DNA of 64,000 nucleotides from Annona cherimola (GCA_030490835.1 CM059972.1:47905452-47969451), one strand, 5' to 3'; counted from the first letter of the stretch, positions 32,843-44,732 are shown. The notes: generated from the sequence alone by a model not told the origin. Program-made: numbers and translations.

Positions 32843-34384
32843 TGACGAGCTGCGTATATGTCTATTAAATTGCTCGCAAGTATACGTGTCGTGTCAAGTA
32901 ATAAAGAGTGAGTAGAATATCATTCCTAAGAGGATTTGTAGACTGAATTATTATTTAGCTTAACTGCTTTCGAGGGTTGTGAAATTCTGAGTTTATGGTC
33001 CTATTAAACTAATAATTGCAAGGGGAAATTAGAGTAGAGATATGAGACTATTGGTTACTAAAACGGATTTACTGATTAGGGATGGCAGATGGATAGATCG
33101 GAATCCTTGAATCTAAACTATATTGCTCTGGTTCTTGTTAAGCGGATTTCATATGAATTTACTAGCCCAAGACATGTATCTTCATGTATGTCTTCCAAAA
33201 ATATATAAAGCTAATTACACCCTATTCAAGTGTTATGTTCCCATGCCATTAAATAAAGTGAAATTGATAAGTTCATAACTTGTATAATGACTACACAGGG
33301 TTTAACGGTATATTCCTATCCATTAAACAACTCTCCTTACACAAAGGTCGAAACCTATGCTTTGCACATGGATCTGGCAAAGATCTCCCTTTTCCAAGGG
33401 TAAATCAAGCAATTAAATCATCTTATAAGGTAGCTAATCTTGTAAAAGCATTATACTCATACATGAAAAGGTAAATCATACACAACCATGTATATAAGCT
33501 TAAATATTCATTCCTGAATATTCTAAGAACCAAGAAATAATACAGTTTAGAATTCAATTCATCCTAACTATCCATCTAATGGAGGTTTAGTTCAAAGACA
33601 TGATCTTAACAACCACTACATCCCTATAAAAAGTATCCATAGTGCAGAGAAAGAAAATTAGAAAGAATAAGAAAAACTGTTTTTCGGCGGTTTCCACCAA
33701 CGGGACTTGATTCCTTTCTTCAATCCGAGCTTTGATCTCGATTTCCACTTTCTCTTGCACTGTAGTTCGTACTCAGGCTCTTTTTTTTCTCTTCCCCCCT
33801 CGCGCGAACCCCTAGGAACTATATATATATAGTCCCCTTTTGCGTAGCTTACGCACTGGAATATTCGCATACGGATGCATATTGGCGCCTAGGCGCCAAC
33901 TCTCTGTGTGCTGAGCAGTTTGGGCAATGTCTGGAGACCCTAGGAATTTCTACACTGGCGCCTAGGTGCCAACTCCCTGGATGTGGTTTCTAACTTGTGG
34001 TTTCAGCAATGTTTTCACTTGAGTTGCATGTTGATGAAGTGGCACCTGGGCGCCCCTAGGTGGCGCCTAGGCACCAACTCTCTGGACTGCTCCCTTCATG
34101 TCAGCTGTGTGTGTTGCAAACGGTCAAGGCATGTAGGGTGGCGCCTAGGTGCCAACTCTCTGGTTCTGGACTCCTCAACTTGCATTCAATTTGTCCACTC
34201 TGCTATCATACGTCCCGTCCATCCTACAAAAGATGGAAAAACTAAATAAATGAACTAAAAATGCCTAAATAATGCAAAAATTGCCTAAAAACTAATTAAT
34301 GCTCCTAAAATGCAAAACGGATGAAAATTAAGCTAAACGAGTGCAAATTATACCTAATCTCTCGAACTAACATACGAGTTATCA
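32843..34384 (-). repeat. Solo LTR-D (1,542 bp), minus orientation, inside A1 RNase H
   Basis: The unit runs on the plus strand from TGACGAGCTGCG to ACGAGTTATCA, i.e. TG...CA, with the flanking duplication ATTAT. It aligns with LTR-C at 49889-51504 over its length, with the same start and a shorter far end. No internal region remains, so this is a solo LTR. On the minus strand the U3 has the GGCGCC palindrome array (34157-33882) followed by a TATATATATAG box (about 33836-33820). Confidence 0.92.
33882..34157 (-). repeat. GGCGCC palindrome array in LTR-D
   Basis: A perfect 18 bp palindrome TTGGCGCCTAGGCGCCAA lies at 33882-33899, with near copies at 33954, 34040, 34062 and 34139, several followed by CTCTCTGG or CTCCCTGG. 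The array ends about 50 bp upstream of the TATA box on the minus strand. Confidence 0.88.
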
Positions 34385-34389
34385 ATTAT

Positions 34390-35576
34390 TACAAGAATTT
34401 GACCTCAAAATTCATGATAAGAAAGGCGCAGAGAATGTGGTAGCTGATCACCTGTCAAGGCTACCAAAGACTGAAGAAACTGAGCTGACAAAGGATGAAC
34501 AAATCAATGAAGACTTTCCCGACGAATGTCTACTTGCATTGAAGGAGGCACCGATGCCGTGGTACGGAGATATTGTCAACTACTTGGTCTGTAAAGCAAT
34601 TCCGTCCGATTTCAGTTTTCAACAAAGAAAAAGATTCATGGCAGATGTGGAATACTACATTTAGGAGGACCCGTTCCTTTATAAGAGATACGGCGATGGT
34701 CTGATTCGCCGATGTGTACCAAATGAGGAAATCCAAAGCATCCTTTACCACTATCCTTCTTCACCCTATGGTGGACACATGGGTCCCACTAAAACTGTAG
34801 CAAAAGTCCTACAATCAGCTTTCTTCTAGCCCACTTTGTTCAAAGATACTCGATATTTTACACTAACCTGTGATAGGTGCCAAAGGACAGGAAACATCTC
34901 AAAGCGAAACGAGATGCCACTCATAAACATTTTCGAGGTCGAACCGTTCGATGTCTGGGGCATGGATTTCATGGGACCTTTCCCATCCTCATTCAACAAC
35001 CAGTACATACTTCTTGCGATTGATTATGTAACTAGATGGGTGGAGGCAATTGCTTCTCTAACAAATGACTCATGGGTGGTCGCCAAATTCTTAAAACACA
35101 ACATTTTTACCAGATTCGGCATACCGTGAGCAATCATAACAGACGGAGGAAGCCACTTCTGTAATATGCAAATGGAGCAACTGCTCAAGAAATATTGGGT
35201 CACAAATAAAATCGCTACCCCATTCCACCCACAAACGAGTGGCCAAGCTGAAATCTCGAACCGCGAGATTAAACAAATACTCGAGAAGACGGTATCACAG
35301 TCACGCAAAGATTGGTCAAGGCAACTCGATGATGCTCTTTGGGCATACCGCACTGCATTCAAAACTCTGATCGGGACAACACCTTTCCGACTAGTCTATG
35401 GAAAATCATGTCATTTGCCTGTCGAACTGGAGCACAAAGCATATTGGGCAATCAAATTTTTTAATTTTGATCTGAAATCTGCAGGAGAAAGGCGCCTACT
35501 ACAACTTGATGAACTCGAGGAGATTCGACTCGATGCCTATGAAAATTCAAAGATGTATAAGGAAAAGACAAGCATA
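34390..35576 (+). pseudogene. A1 RNase H tail and integrase, truncated
   Basis: The same frame resumes after LTR-D with LLQEFDLKIHDKKGAENVVA. The integrase has the [11 protein letters not shown]ys pair, [15 protein letters not shown] with the first catalytic Asp, IITDGGSHF with the second, and [16 protein letters not shown] with the Glu. Stops are TAG 34662-34664, TAG 34827-34829 and TGA 35127-35129, each explained by one C-to-T type change (Trp, Trp, Arg). The frame stays in register throughout. It ends in the [10 protein letters not shown] block, where A2 shows that another 70 or so residues should follow. Confidence 0.9.
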
Positions 35577-35582
35577 TGATAT

Positions 35583-35810
35583 ATGTTTAATACAAGTGCA
35601 ATATGTTTAACTAAAAATCCAGTACTGCATTCTAGGACCAAGCATATAGACCTTAGACATCATTTTATTAGAGAACATGTAGAAAATCACGATATATGTT
35701 TGGAATATGTGAGAATAGAAGATCGGATTGCAGATATATTCACCAAACCTCTAGTAAAAGAATCTTTTTATAAAATCAGAAATGATATGGGGATGATTGA
35801 ATTAAATTAG
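35583..35810 (+). pseudogene. S4 copia RNase H C-terminal fragment
   Basis: This reads NTSAICLTKNPVLHSRTKHI, then the HHFIREHVENHDICLEYV block and FTKPLVKESFYK, matching the end of S2 and S3. No stop lies within the fragment, and it ends normally. The ATG at 35583 is a chance codon created at the junction, not a start. Confidence 0.85.
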
Positions 35811-36169
35811 GAAAAATAAGATAGGAGGAATGAACTTAGAAAACACAAACCAAGGGGGAGCACAGGATCAGGGGGAGCGGCCCCGCCACTCTCAAAGGAT
35901 TAGCCCTCTCCATCTCTATTTTTTGATCTATTCACAAAAAGGGGGAGAAGATATTAGGATTTGAGTTTTGAGTAGTCTCGGTTTTAAATGCTTGTATGAA
36001 TGGTTTTAACTTGTGATTTATTGGAAATGGAATATGTATGTTAAACTTCAAAATGCAAAAGACCAGTGATTATTCTAAAGATACCAAAACAAGATAAAAT
36101 AGTATGTTTTAAAAATATTGAAAGGTATACACTCAAATCAATTTTGTCAATCATCAAATAGGGGGAGAT
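35811..36169 (+). other. S4 3' non-coding region with repeated polypurine tracts
   Basis: AAGGGGGAGC lies at about 35861, CAGGGGGAGC at about 35873, AAAGGGGGAGAAG at about 35938 and AGGGGGAGAT at 36160-36169 directly before the LTR. The order and spacing match S2. Confidence 0.8.
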
Positions 36170-37857
36170 TGTTGAAAACATGTGGAAAATAAGCCAAGTC
36201 TATGTTTTGATGATTAACAAATCAATTTGAGTAAGTTTTGGTTACTAACATTTTTGTGAAGATGATTAAAGAATATACAAATGAAGAAAAAGAAGCATGA
36301 CAGGTCAAGTCGATTTTCAAGTCGACTCAGGCATCGACTTAGGCTAAGTCGATCCCCAAGTAGACTCCAGCAGCGACTTCAAGTGACATTTTTCGTCCAG
36401 CGTTGAAATCGGGGAGCAAAGCTACCAAAGTTGCAAACAAAGTCGACTCCGCATGCAACTTGGGTGAAGTTGCAGACTAAGTCGACTCCAGCATCGACTT
36501 CAACCATGATTTTCTGTCCAGAGTTAAAATCGAGAACGAGAGCTGCCGAAGTCGCATTCCAAGTCGACTCCGCGTGCGACTTGGGTGAAGTCGCAGACCA
36601 AGTCGACTCCAGCTTCGACTTCAGTGCGGAACTTGCAGAACAAGTCGACTCAATGCTAGACTCGAGTGAAGATGAAGGCCACGTCGGCTCAAACACTCGA
36701 CTTGGATCAAATGAAGATCAAATGAAGACCAAAGCAAGCAGGCATGAATCCATCATGTTGGATTATGAACACATACTCGGACATCTTCCATGCATTCCAA
36801 GACTCAAGACTCAAGACATGGAATCAAATATTTTTCTTTTAAGATAGAAGAATCATAAAGAATCTTAAGTAATATAAAATGGTGGAAGAACAATCAAACA
36901 TAAAGAAATTCAAGCAAGCAAGTCATTTTAAAGAATTTCAAGTTCAACTAGCAAGCTGAGGAAGTGAAGTCGCACCCGAAGTCGACTTCACCTGCGACTT
37001 GGGTCAAGTCGAGGACCAAGTCGACCTAGACTGGAACTTGAAGAAGTTACGGACAGGCGAAGTCGCACCCGAAGTCGACTCCATCTACGACTTGGGCAAA
37101 GTCGCACCCAAAGTCGACTCCACCTGCGACTTGGGTCGCAACGGTCGAAAATTTTTTAAACGTTGGCACATTAAATGCGCGCCACCTACTTCCAAACGTT
37201 CGGATTCCCTCAACATTTATAAAAGACATTCAATATGAATGTGGAGGGTAGCTGAGAATTCATTGATTGAGAACAACTCCCATCTCTAAGAGCATTAAGT
37301 GATCAAGCCAACATCTAGAAGAAGAACCTCACTTTCAAACTGCCAAGAGCTGCTCGTTCAATCTTTCAGATTGCATTACAAGTTTTTCTCTGCGCCAAAT
37401 CTGCCTCTACACATCAGTAACGTGTAGAAACTTTCTTTTACTTTTTCTTATTGTATTGAACTTGATTTAGTTTGGGTAACTAAGATGAGTATAAGCAAAG
37501 TAGTGTGTGATTGGAGTGGAACTCGTCACCTACTTGTGCTGTGAATTGTTGATGCCCCCTAGATCTGGAATCTAGAAGAGAGCAGTGGCTCTAGTTGTAT
37601 TTGTGAAATACATAGTGGAACCCAAGTCACAAGAGGTGTGAGCTTGGAAGAGTGGAGTAGGGAAGGTTGCCCAAACCACTATAAAATCTTGCTTGTTGAT
37701 TTTTATTTCTGCTCTCAGTACTATATTGCTCTCCATTTGTTTCTTCATAAAGGGGACTAGATTAATCCGGGGTAAAATTTCTGTTTAAGTTGAAAAATTT
37801 TAAATACCCAATTCATCCCTCCCCTCTTGGGTAATTGCCATTAACTCGGGACCAACA
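36170..37857 (+). repeat. S4 3' LTR (1,688 bp)
   Basis: It begins TGTTGAAAACATGTGG and ends ACTCGGGACCAACA. AAGTCGACTCC-type units fill 36300-37140, TTATAAAAG is at about 37215, and the U5 (37450-37857) matches S1 and S2 closely. The next base starts a chromovirus LTR tail. Confidence 0.9.
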
Positions 37858-39084
37858 TGGTGGAGGTAGTAAGCGGAAAGAGGGTCCCCCTTCACTATTG
37901 CCAAGTCGCAAGGGCTGTGTGCCGGCGGCGTCCTCCCAGAGGTTGGAGGCACAAGGAAAGTCATGAATGAATGAATGCATTGCATTCTCATGAAATGCAT
38001 GAAAAGGTTTTTGTCCCATTGGTAATTGATCACTTGGTAAGTGTCTCCTACCAAATGGAGAGAAATGCATTTGAATGAAAGGAAAATGTTTACTTGCTAA
38101 AGAAAAAGGCTTGCTTACTGAGTATTATTACTCATATGTGTTTTCAAAATGACAAACAGGCTATGGAGCTGACTCATAAAGGATGCAAGGTAGAAATGAC
38201 CTGCAAATCTAATTGCAGTTCTATGTATGTGTCCAAGGGGGCGAATGTGTGAAGATAGTATTTAAGACATGTTTTATGAATAATACAAGTATGAATGTAA
38301 TTATGTGAATATTGAAATATTTTAATGAAAGTAGATGATTTTATGATGATATGGATATGTCTATTATGAATGATGATGAGTATATGATTATATGATTTAT
38401 TCATGCTTAAGTGATGGATGAAAAGAAAAAAAATTTGGATGAGATCCAATTAAGAACCCATCGTGTGATAAAGGCAACAATCCTGAGTCACGTTTACCAA
38501 TCGACAAGATCCCTGAGTAAGGAGAAATGTGACGCCTCGGTTCGGGGCGCCACACTTATATAGGCCTAGGCCAGAGGCGACCTCCCTGAGATGGGAGCAT
38601 TTATGGGATGGGCTAGCTAGGAATGTCATGAATGCTATGAATGCATTGCATTTGCATTTTATGAAATGCATGAAATTGATTGAAAATTATGTATGGCTTG
38701 CTTACTGAGTATTATTACTCACCCATGCTTTTTCAACAACAAATAGGAAATGATGAAGGCAGCATGCAAAATGATATGCAGTTTTTGATAGAAATATTGT
38801 ATATGTAAATTTGTATGTAAAGACAATGATGATAGTTTTGAAATAAAAAAGAATATCTTTTCAAGGATGATGTTTTATGAACAGGTTGTGATTATTACTA
38901 TGATATGTGAAATATATTTCATGTAGGATGAATGATGAAAATCTTCCATGTGTTGATGATATATATATATATATATATATATAAAATTCTGCCGTGTGAT
39001 CAGGGCAACAATCTTGAGTCACATTTACCAATCAAAAACGGTCCCGAAGTAAGGCTTCTAGGCACCCAGGTTCGGGGCGCCACA
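37858..39084 (+). repeat. Two tandem chromovirus LTR tails (U5)
   Basis: The end phrase GGTTCGGGGCGCCACA occurs at 38554 and again at 39084, like the T1 LTR end GTTTGGGGCGCCACA at 57166. Each is preceded by the CAACAATC-CTGAGTCACGTTTACCAATC type block and by the GCTTGCTTACTGAGTATTATTACTCA block. The two units differ in length by about 100 bp and in many bases, so the duplication is old. An (AT)n run lies at about 38955-38981. Confidence 0.7.
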
Positions 39085-41500
39085 ACGGTGGTTTCTCTTA
39101 TTTCCTAACTCACCAAAGAATTATCATATACATGTCGTGCTTAACATGCAATAATGTACTCACCCATTATGCTCATGTGTTCATTCTAAAATATATCCAT
39201 CAGACTTTGGTAGTATAGATAATTTAGTATTCATCATAAAATCATCATCTACTGAAAATAATTTTCAAAACTACTTAACTCAATTCAAATAGCTAAAATC
39301 ATAAAAAATGTACATATTAGGAAAAGAAATTTTCACAAAAATCTCAAATAAAACATCTGAATCATTACAAATATCCATGTCCATAATAATTAAACATCCA
39401 TAAGCATTTAAACAAAAGCAAAAAGATCCTACTTATCCCCCATGCAAAATTTTCATATCCCCACATGCGGGTTTTACAAGACTTCAATATCTTCTTTACT
39501 TTTAACCTACACCAAAACAACAGTAATATTTTTAATAAGATTATAAAATTCTTTCCTTTAATTTCATCTTCAAATACCCCCATTTTCTTATTCTCAAGTC
39601 CCAAGTACATGTCTTGAGACATTCATCTTACATATCACCTCCAATTTTTAAAAATAATTATTGCATTTTATCGTAAAATATCATTTCCATAGAAGAACCT
39701 TTTTCTGTACCTATTAGGTTTTAAAATTCCTAATCCTACCACTGCAAATGCATACCAAAGTACTCTCATATCATCACAATATATTAAATAAATACATTAT
39801 ATCAAAAAAAAGGAAATTACTTACCTAATTTTAAACCACTTTTTCCTCAAAGTTTCCGAGCTTCAAATCTCTAAAAAAAAATGCACCAACACTTCATTGC
39901 ATATCCCAAAAACTCTCCTAAAATCCTCCCCTTCTTCTCCCTTCTCTTATTCTCCTCGCCCATTTTTTTCTTCCGCTTAAAATAAAATAAAAAAAACCAG
40001 CAGCAACTGTTCGTGGAAGAAAGGGACGGGTGGGTTTAATGGGATTTTGAAATTTCGGAAAATAGTCCCTCCAATAATAGGTTTTACAATTAAATACTTC
40101 TAGGATTTTACATCATGTGCCTCCGACCGGCAGGAAGCTTTAAGTGTCAAGCACATGAGCAATAAACACGACGTAAACTCAGTCATCGTTAATCCTATGC
40201 ACGTAATCTAACATTTTCTTAAGTTGTAGTGCATCATACCGTCACAAAGGAGGTAAATCAAGCAAGTAGATGTCCACAAACATATAGCGAATAGATTATC
40301 CAAAGCAAAAAAAGTCGCTACTTATCACAGTGTATAACAAAAAGATAATAGACTAAAAATACAAACTATTAAATTAAGTATATGGTAGTCTTAATGTACT
40401 GTCCGCGTACACATGAAATTCAGGCTAGCTAACCAGTAAATCGCTGCTTGCCAATTTTTGCAGTTAAATATAGTGAGTAATTCCGATTGAATAAAAACAT
40501 TTAATTATCATAAAATCAAAATTTATTGGGTTATGATTTGCTTAAAACTCATAAATACATATGAGATATACTTTAATAGTGCCTTTTAAGAATTCAGAGT
40601 GTTACCCTCATTTTGGGCCCATTTTGATAATGAAATAAAAATATAATTAATAAAATATTTTAGCATCGTTTATTCTTCCACAGTATCAAAAATCGTTTTA
40701 ATCAGATTCCTAGGTGAGATGTATTTGGTCAAAAATATATTCTCAAGTGTAAAATAGAAAAATACTTAGATTTATTCACAAATCAATCAAAATGTAATAA
40801 TACTGAATAGAATCATATATTCATATGAGAATTACGTTTGAGATGAATTAGATTTGAAAAATATACAACTTTGAAATTAATTTTTTGTATTATGTTTATT
40901 TTATACACTTTTTAGATGAGGTTCATTGCGTCTTTAACTTGGATGAAACCTCATCTTTTAGTTAAATAAGTGAATCTAAATTGATTAGATAGAATTTATA
41001 TGGTTTGTGATCAAGGTAAGCCCAAAATAGAGTGGTACGCTAAATTCTTCAGCGGTCAAGCATCATTGAATAGAACAGTTTGAAGTATGCTTGCTGGTCA
41101 GATGTGGTCGATCGGACACACTACTCACTCGATGTGTCCAACCACAACATAACTTTTATATCTTAAAATGTTTTTATATATACGGGCACCACCTATATCT
41201 TGTACTCTGAAATTTGATAATTTTTAAAATTTACTTGATTTCTAAAATGGACAAAATTGGTATTGATAGGTCAAACACGCAAAAGTCCATGTCCGTTTCA
41301 AAAAAATCATATAAAGCAGCAAACAAAATTTCAAATTTTGTCAAATTTCACAGCACGAAAGTTATATGTAGGTCCCATACATGTACTAACAATATGAAAA
41401 GGAAATATGTTGTCGACCTAAATGTAGTGACTGCCATTTTGGGTCAGACTCATGAACGCATGCGATCCAAATCGGTGAAGTATATACCAATATATAAGAA
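39085..41500. other. AT-rich stretch, no gene seen
   Basis: No supported coding sequence, LTR limits or repeat arrays. 39850-40080 has a CT-rich then GGAC-rich composition like a transposon promoter region in minus orientation, but I cannot tie it to a family. A 97-codon open frame at 41214-41507 has no recognisable domain and runs into the MITE. Confidence 0.5.
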
Positions 41501-41911
41501 GGAATGATCCTATTAACATGGGCTAAGTAAATGTCCTGCTTAGCTCGCCTAAAAAAACTTATTTACAATAATTTTTTTACTTTTTCCTTCCTTCACTTAT
41601 TTATCTAAGTGTATTTAACATACAACCAAGTTTTACTATTTTTGGATATGTATATTTTTTTTTGAGATTTTTAAATTTTTTTGAGATTTTTTAAAATTTA
41701 TGTGTACATTTATATTTAAAATACTTCTATCTTTAAAAATCTAAAAAGAAAATACACATATTCAAAAATGGTAAAACTTGGTTTATATGTTAAATACACT
41801 TAGATAAAGAATTATACAAAGAAAAAAGCAAAAGAAAAAGTTGTTATAAATGAGTTTTTTAAGGTGGGCAAAATGGGTCATTTACTTAACCGGGGCTAAC
41901 AGGATTACTCC
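41501..41911. mobile_element. Palindromic MITE 2 (about 411 bp)
   Basis: The left end GGAATGATCCTATTAAC and the right end, reversed, GGAGTAATCCTGTTAGC, pair. The pairing continues through TTAAGTAAATG and ATCTAAGTGTATTTAACAT for most of the length, so the element folds into one long hairpin centred near 41705. There is no coding capacity. It shares internal words with MITE 1 at 44733. I cannot define a clear target duplication. Confidence 0.8.
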
Positions 41912-42158
41912 TCATATATATGTGTCATGATCATTTATGGTTAAATGCAACAAGCTATTTTTGCACCCAATATATATAGGGGCATGATTCATGTAATATT
42001 TGAAAGGGACCCACATAGATGATGCCATTGAAAATTAAAAAATTTGATTATTTAACATCATTAGTTTATCACGAGACCAAAATCATCTTAATACTAAGTA
42101 TAGATAAGTTGCATATGATTTAAAATATATATTCGCATGTAAATTATGAAAAATAAAT

Positions 42159-42500
42159 ATGGAAGCCATGAAAGCTCTTTTTGGAATCAGCTGGGGGTTG
42201 GAGTTAGGAATTCAGTAGTTGGAAATGGAAACCGATTCGCTTGTGTTGGTTGATATGTTGAATGAAGAGCGTCCAATTTTATCAACAGGGGGCATTATTA
42301 CACAAGGCATTCTAGCAAAATCGAGCATGTTTTCTTTTGTAAATTTCCTTCATGCGCTTAGATCAAGTAACTAGTATGCACATTTCTCAGCAAACATTGC
42401 TGCAAAAAGTGATGTAGCATGTATGGAGTGGTGGGGATGTCCACCCCATTTCATTGCCAACCAGTTTTATATGGATGCTCTATTTTATGTATATATATAG
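42159..42500 (+). pseudogene. RNase H-like (RVT_3) relic
   Basis: One frame over 114 codons carries METDSLVLVDML (the ExDS acidic motif of plant RVT_3 RNase H domains), FSFVNFLHALRSSN-stop-YAHF in place of the usual FxHVxRxxNxxAHxLA block, and a terminal WWGCPPHFI with a following Met-Asp, as in LINE-derived or host RVT_3 proteins. Stops are at 42216-42218 and within the AAC-TAG-TAT block. The first beta strand and the upstream RT are not visible. It is probably the 3' end of an old LINE; a dead host gene is possible. Confidence 0.65.
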
Positions 42501-43936
42501 CACATATTTTCCTATCAAACGTAAGTAAATAAATAAATTTAAAAATGCTTAGATTTATGAATTTGAATTTAATATTAATTTATAAAATCATTTATCTAGT
42601 GAGAACAATGTTTTAGATGTTGAAAATATAGTTTGAAATTAAAATTTAAATTGGACAATTTTATTATTAGCAAGACTTGAGCAAACAGTCACCCCCTTAA
42701 ACCAAAGAAGCAATGAGAATGCCACGAGGAGCAATGAACTTTCAAAGACCAACCCTCTCAAGCTCGACTGCTCCCAAGGCCCACGCCCTCAAAGAGCCAG
42801 CGCCGAACCTTCCTTGAGAAGAAGGATCAGACTGACACAGTGGCATCACCTTGATGTCAACTGGCTTCTCACCCAAGAAAGCTCATTAATGAAGCAACTC
42901 TCATACAGGGCATCACCATTTAGCATTAATGAAACCCTGACGACTGAAAGAGGCAAAATTAGCTCAAGTTATCATAGGCCATTTGAGATAGGCCTCGTTT
43001 TAAAAAAAAATTGATCAGATGGTTACTAATCTCTTTTTTATATTAAGCATGTGTTGTAACAACCCAAGTAGTGTATATAAGAAATATCGCATCACCCCAT
43101 AAGCTTCTCCAAGAGAAGGACCTTTAGGGCTCGAAGTCTCCTAGGAAGGACTTTTCCACCCCTTAGGGCTCTTTTCCCCCGAAAGGTTTTGATATAAAGG
43201 AGATTAAATTCAGGAATGCTACCCCCAATCCTCTAAAACAAGAAGTCATTTCCTTTCCCAAAGGGAAAATTGTTAGGATCATGTGATTGGAAGTTTAGGC
43301 TGAAGATAAGGATATGGACCTAATATCAGATATTGAATCCCCCCACAGTAGGACTGAGCCAGAGCTAATATTCTCGTATGAATTTGTTTCTTGGAATTGC
43401 AGCTTGAACCCTACCTCTTTTCTTACTAGGGACCCTTACAGGCAATCCTTGCCAATGGACCCTTCTAGAGGAAATAAGGAAGACTACAATAGGGGATAAT
43501 CAACTCTAACTTATATCTCATACTCCTTGTAAACACAAACTCATAATAGCAGTTCTTTGTCCGGAATCAACCATATAGCTTTTTATGATATTGTATTTAC
43601 GGGCTACTCTTTTTCATGTAAAATCTTATGTTCTTTCACATTATGTCTCTCCTTACTCTTTAGGCTAGATGACGGGAGTCCCTGACTTGGACAAGCAAAG
43701 CCTTAGATTTGGCTTTGATCCATCATTTGGTGCTATATGCAAGGAATGATTAGTACCATAGCATTTTGAGCCCTTAGCCTAATTCGACTAAACCTAGGAC
43801 TAGAATGTTTTACTATAACATTTTGCACTAGCTATTGGAAATGGCTTTATTTTCTTAAAATCTTCCTTACCTTTCAGATCATTTACTCTAAAACCCTTAA
43901 CCTTCTCATGCGTTGAAAGCATGAAAAAAGGTAACA
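42501..43936. other. Unassigned stretch, possibly an old gypsy LTR and PBS
   Basis: GTATATAAG at about 43073 is followed by leader-like sequence. ATCATTTGGTGCTATATG at about 43723 loosely resembles the ATTTGGCGCCGTCTGTGG site found after LTRs of Tat-type elements, preceded by a TTTGGCTTTGATCC end. The match is weak. Open frames at 42814 and 43314 have no domain. Confidence 0.25.
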
Positions 43937-44099
43937 TGATGCAAACCAAGTGCTTGTCGTTAAGAGCACTATCATCACTAATTTAATTAAATTAACCAAA
44001 ACATATTAAAACTAACGCTATAAAGAAGATAGTGAAGAATAATATTAAGTTGCGGCGAATCCACAGGGAGGCAATATAGTTTTGAATTGTTTGAGATTT

Positions 44100-44160
44100 A
44101 TTTGCAATAAGAAAGAAGAGATCAGAGAGTAAGAAAAGAGAGAAGGAAGAGAGATGAGAA

Positions 44161-44206
<46 letters not shown>

Positions 44207-44380
44207 AAAGAAAGAATGGAGAAATTAGAAAGAGAGTATAGAAATAGAAGAAGAGAGAGAAAACTTGGGAAAGAGAGAGAGAGGGAAGAAAGAGAATGTA
44301 GAAATGGAAAAATAGAGGAGCAAGAGAAACTAGAGAGAGGATAGTGAAAGAGTAGAGGAAGAAAGAAAATTAAAGAGAAA
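44100..44380. repeat. GA-rich simple repeat in L2
   Basis: It has a (GA)n core at 44168-44200 with AGAGA/GAAAGAG derivatives on both sides. It matches the TC tract of L1 in position and strand sense relative to the LTR. Confidence 0.85.
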
Positions 44381-44732
44381 TTAAGGAAAGGGGTAAGAGC
44401 ACAACTAAATTAAAATATTGCAACTAATTTGCAACTCACCATAATTAAACTAATTATATTCTAAAAATTACAATACTACAAGAACTACAAAGTATTAACA
44501 AAAATACTTTAACAAAAAAGTAAAACTGGCAAGCAAAGCATAACAACTACTATTAAAGAAAATTTATTTATCCCATAAATTGCTTGAAAATCACTCTTGA
44601 GGAGTAATCTTACTAAGCTTTAGAGCTTGCCCACTTAAGATGTGTGGGAAAAGTGTCCCATCAAGTGAGTGTTGTGTACTCCCAAAGGGTGAGGGTCCCT
44701 TTATTTATTGATATGAGATAATGGGGGTGTTT

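Larger units (their letters stand above)
28281..35576 (+). mobile_element. Athila-type Ty3/gypsy element A1, truncated at 3' end
   Basis: The order is LTR end, primer-binding site, gag, protease, RT, RNase H, solo LTR-D insertion, RNase H tail, integrase. AP-RT-RH-INT order defines Ty3/gypsy. The TGGCACCGTTGCCGGGGA site, the retrotransposon gag type, and the LLQEFDLKI-type RNase H tail point to the Athila/Tat group. The integrase ends in mid-domain where S4 begins, so no 3' LTR follows. Confidence 0.85.
35577..37857 (+). mobile_element. Sirevirus S4, 3' end only
   Basis: RNase H C-terminus, the four-tract 3' non-coding region and a complete 3' LTR are present. The left part is missing: the copia text begins directly at the A1 break. 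S4 differs from S3 at many bases, so it is a separate copy. Confidence 0.85.

Noticed and set aside
4595..37857. A single target duplication proving that the whole Sirevirus nest sits in one chromovirus LTR
   Set aside because: The flanks TAATC (4590-4594) and TGGTG (37858-37862) differ, and the two LTR pieces were not shown to be contiguous.
41214..41507. 97-codon open frame
   Set aside because: It has no domain, is AT-rich, and its end overlaps the MITE boundary.
43050..43740. A complete Tat-type LTR with primer-binding site
   Set aside because: Only a loose ATTTGGTGC match and a TATA-like word are present, with no LTR start, partner or gag. Kept only as a low-confidence note.
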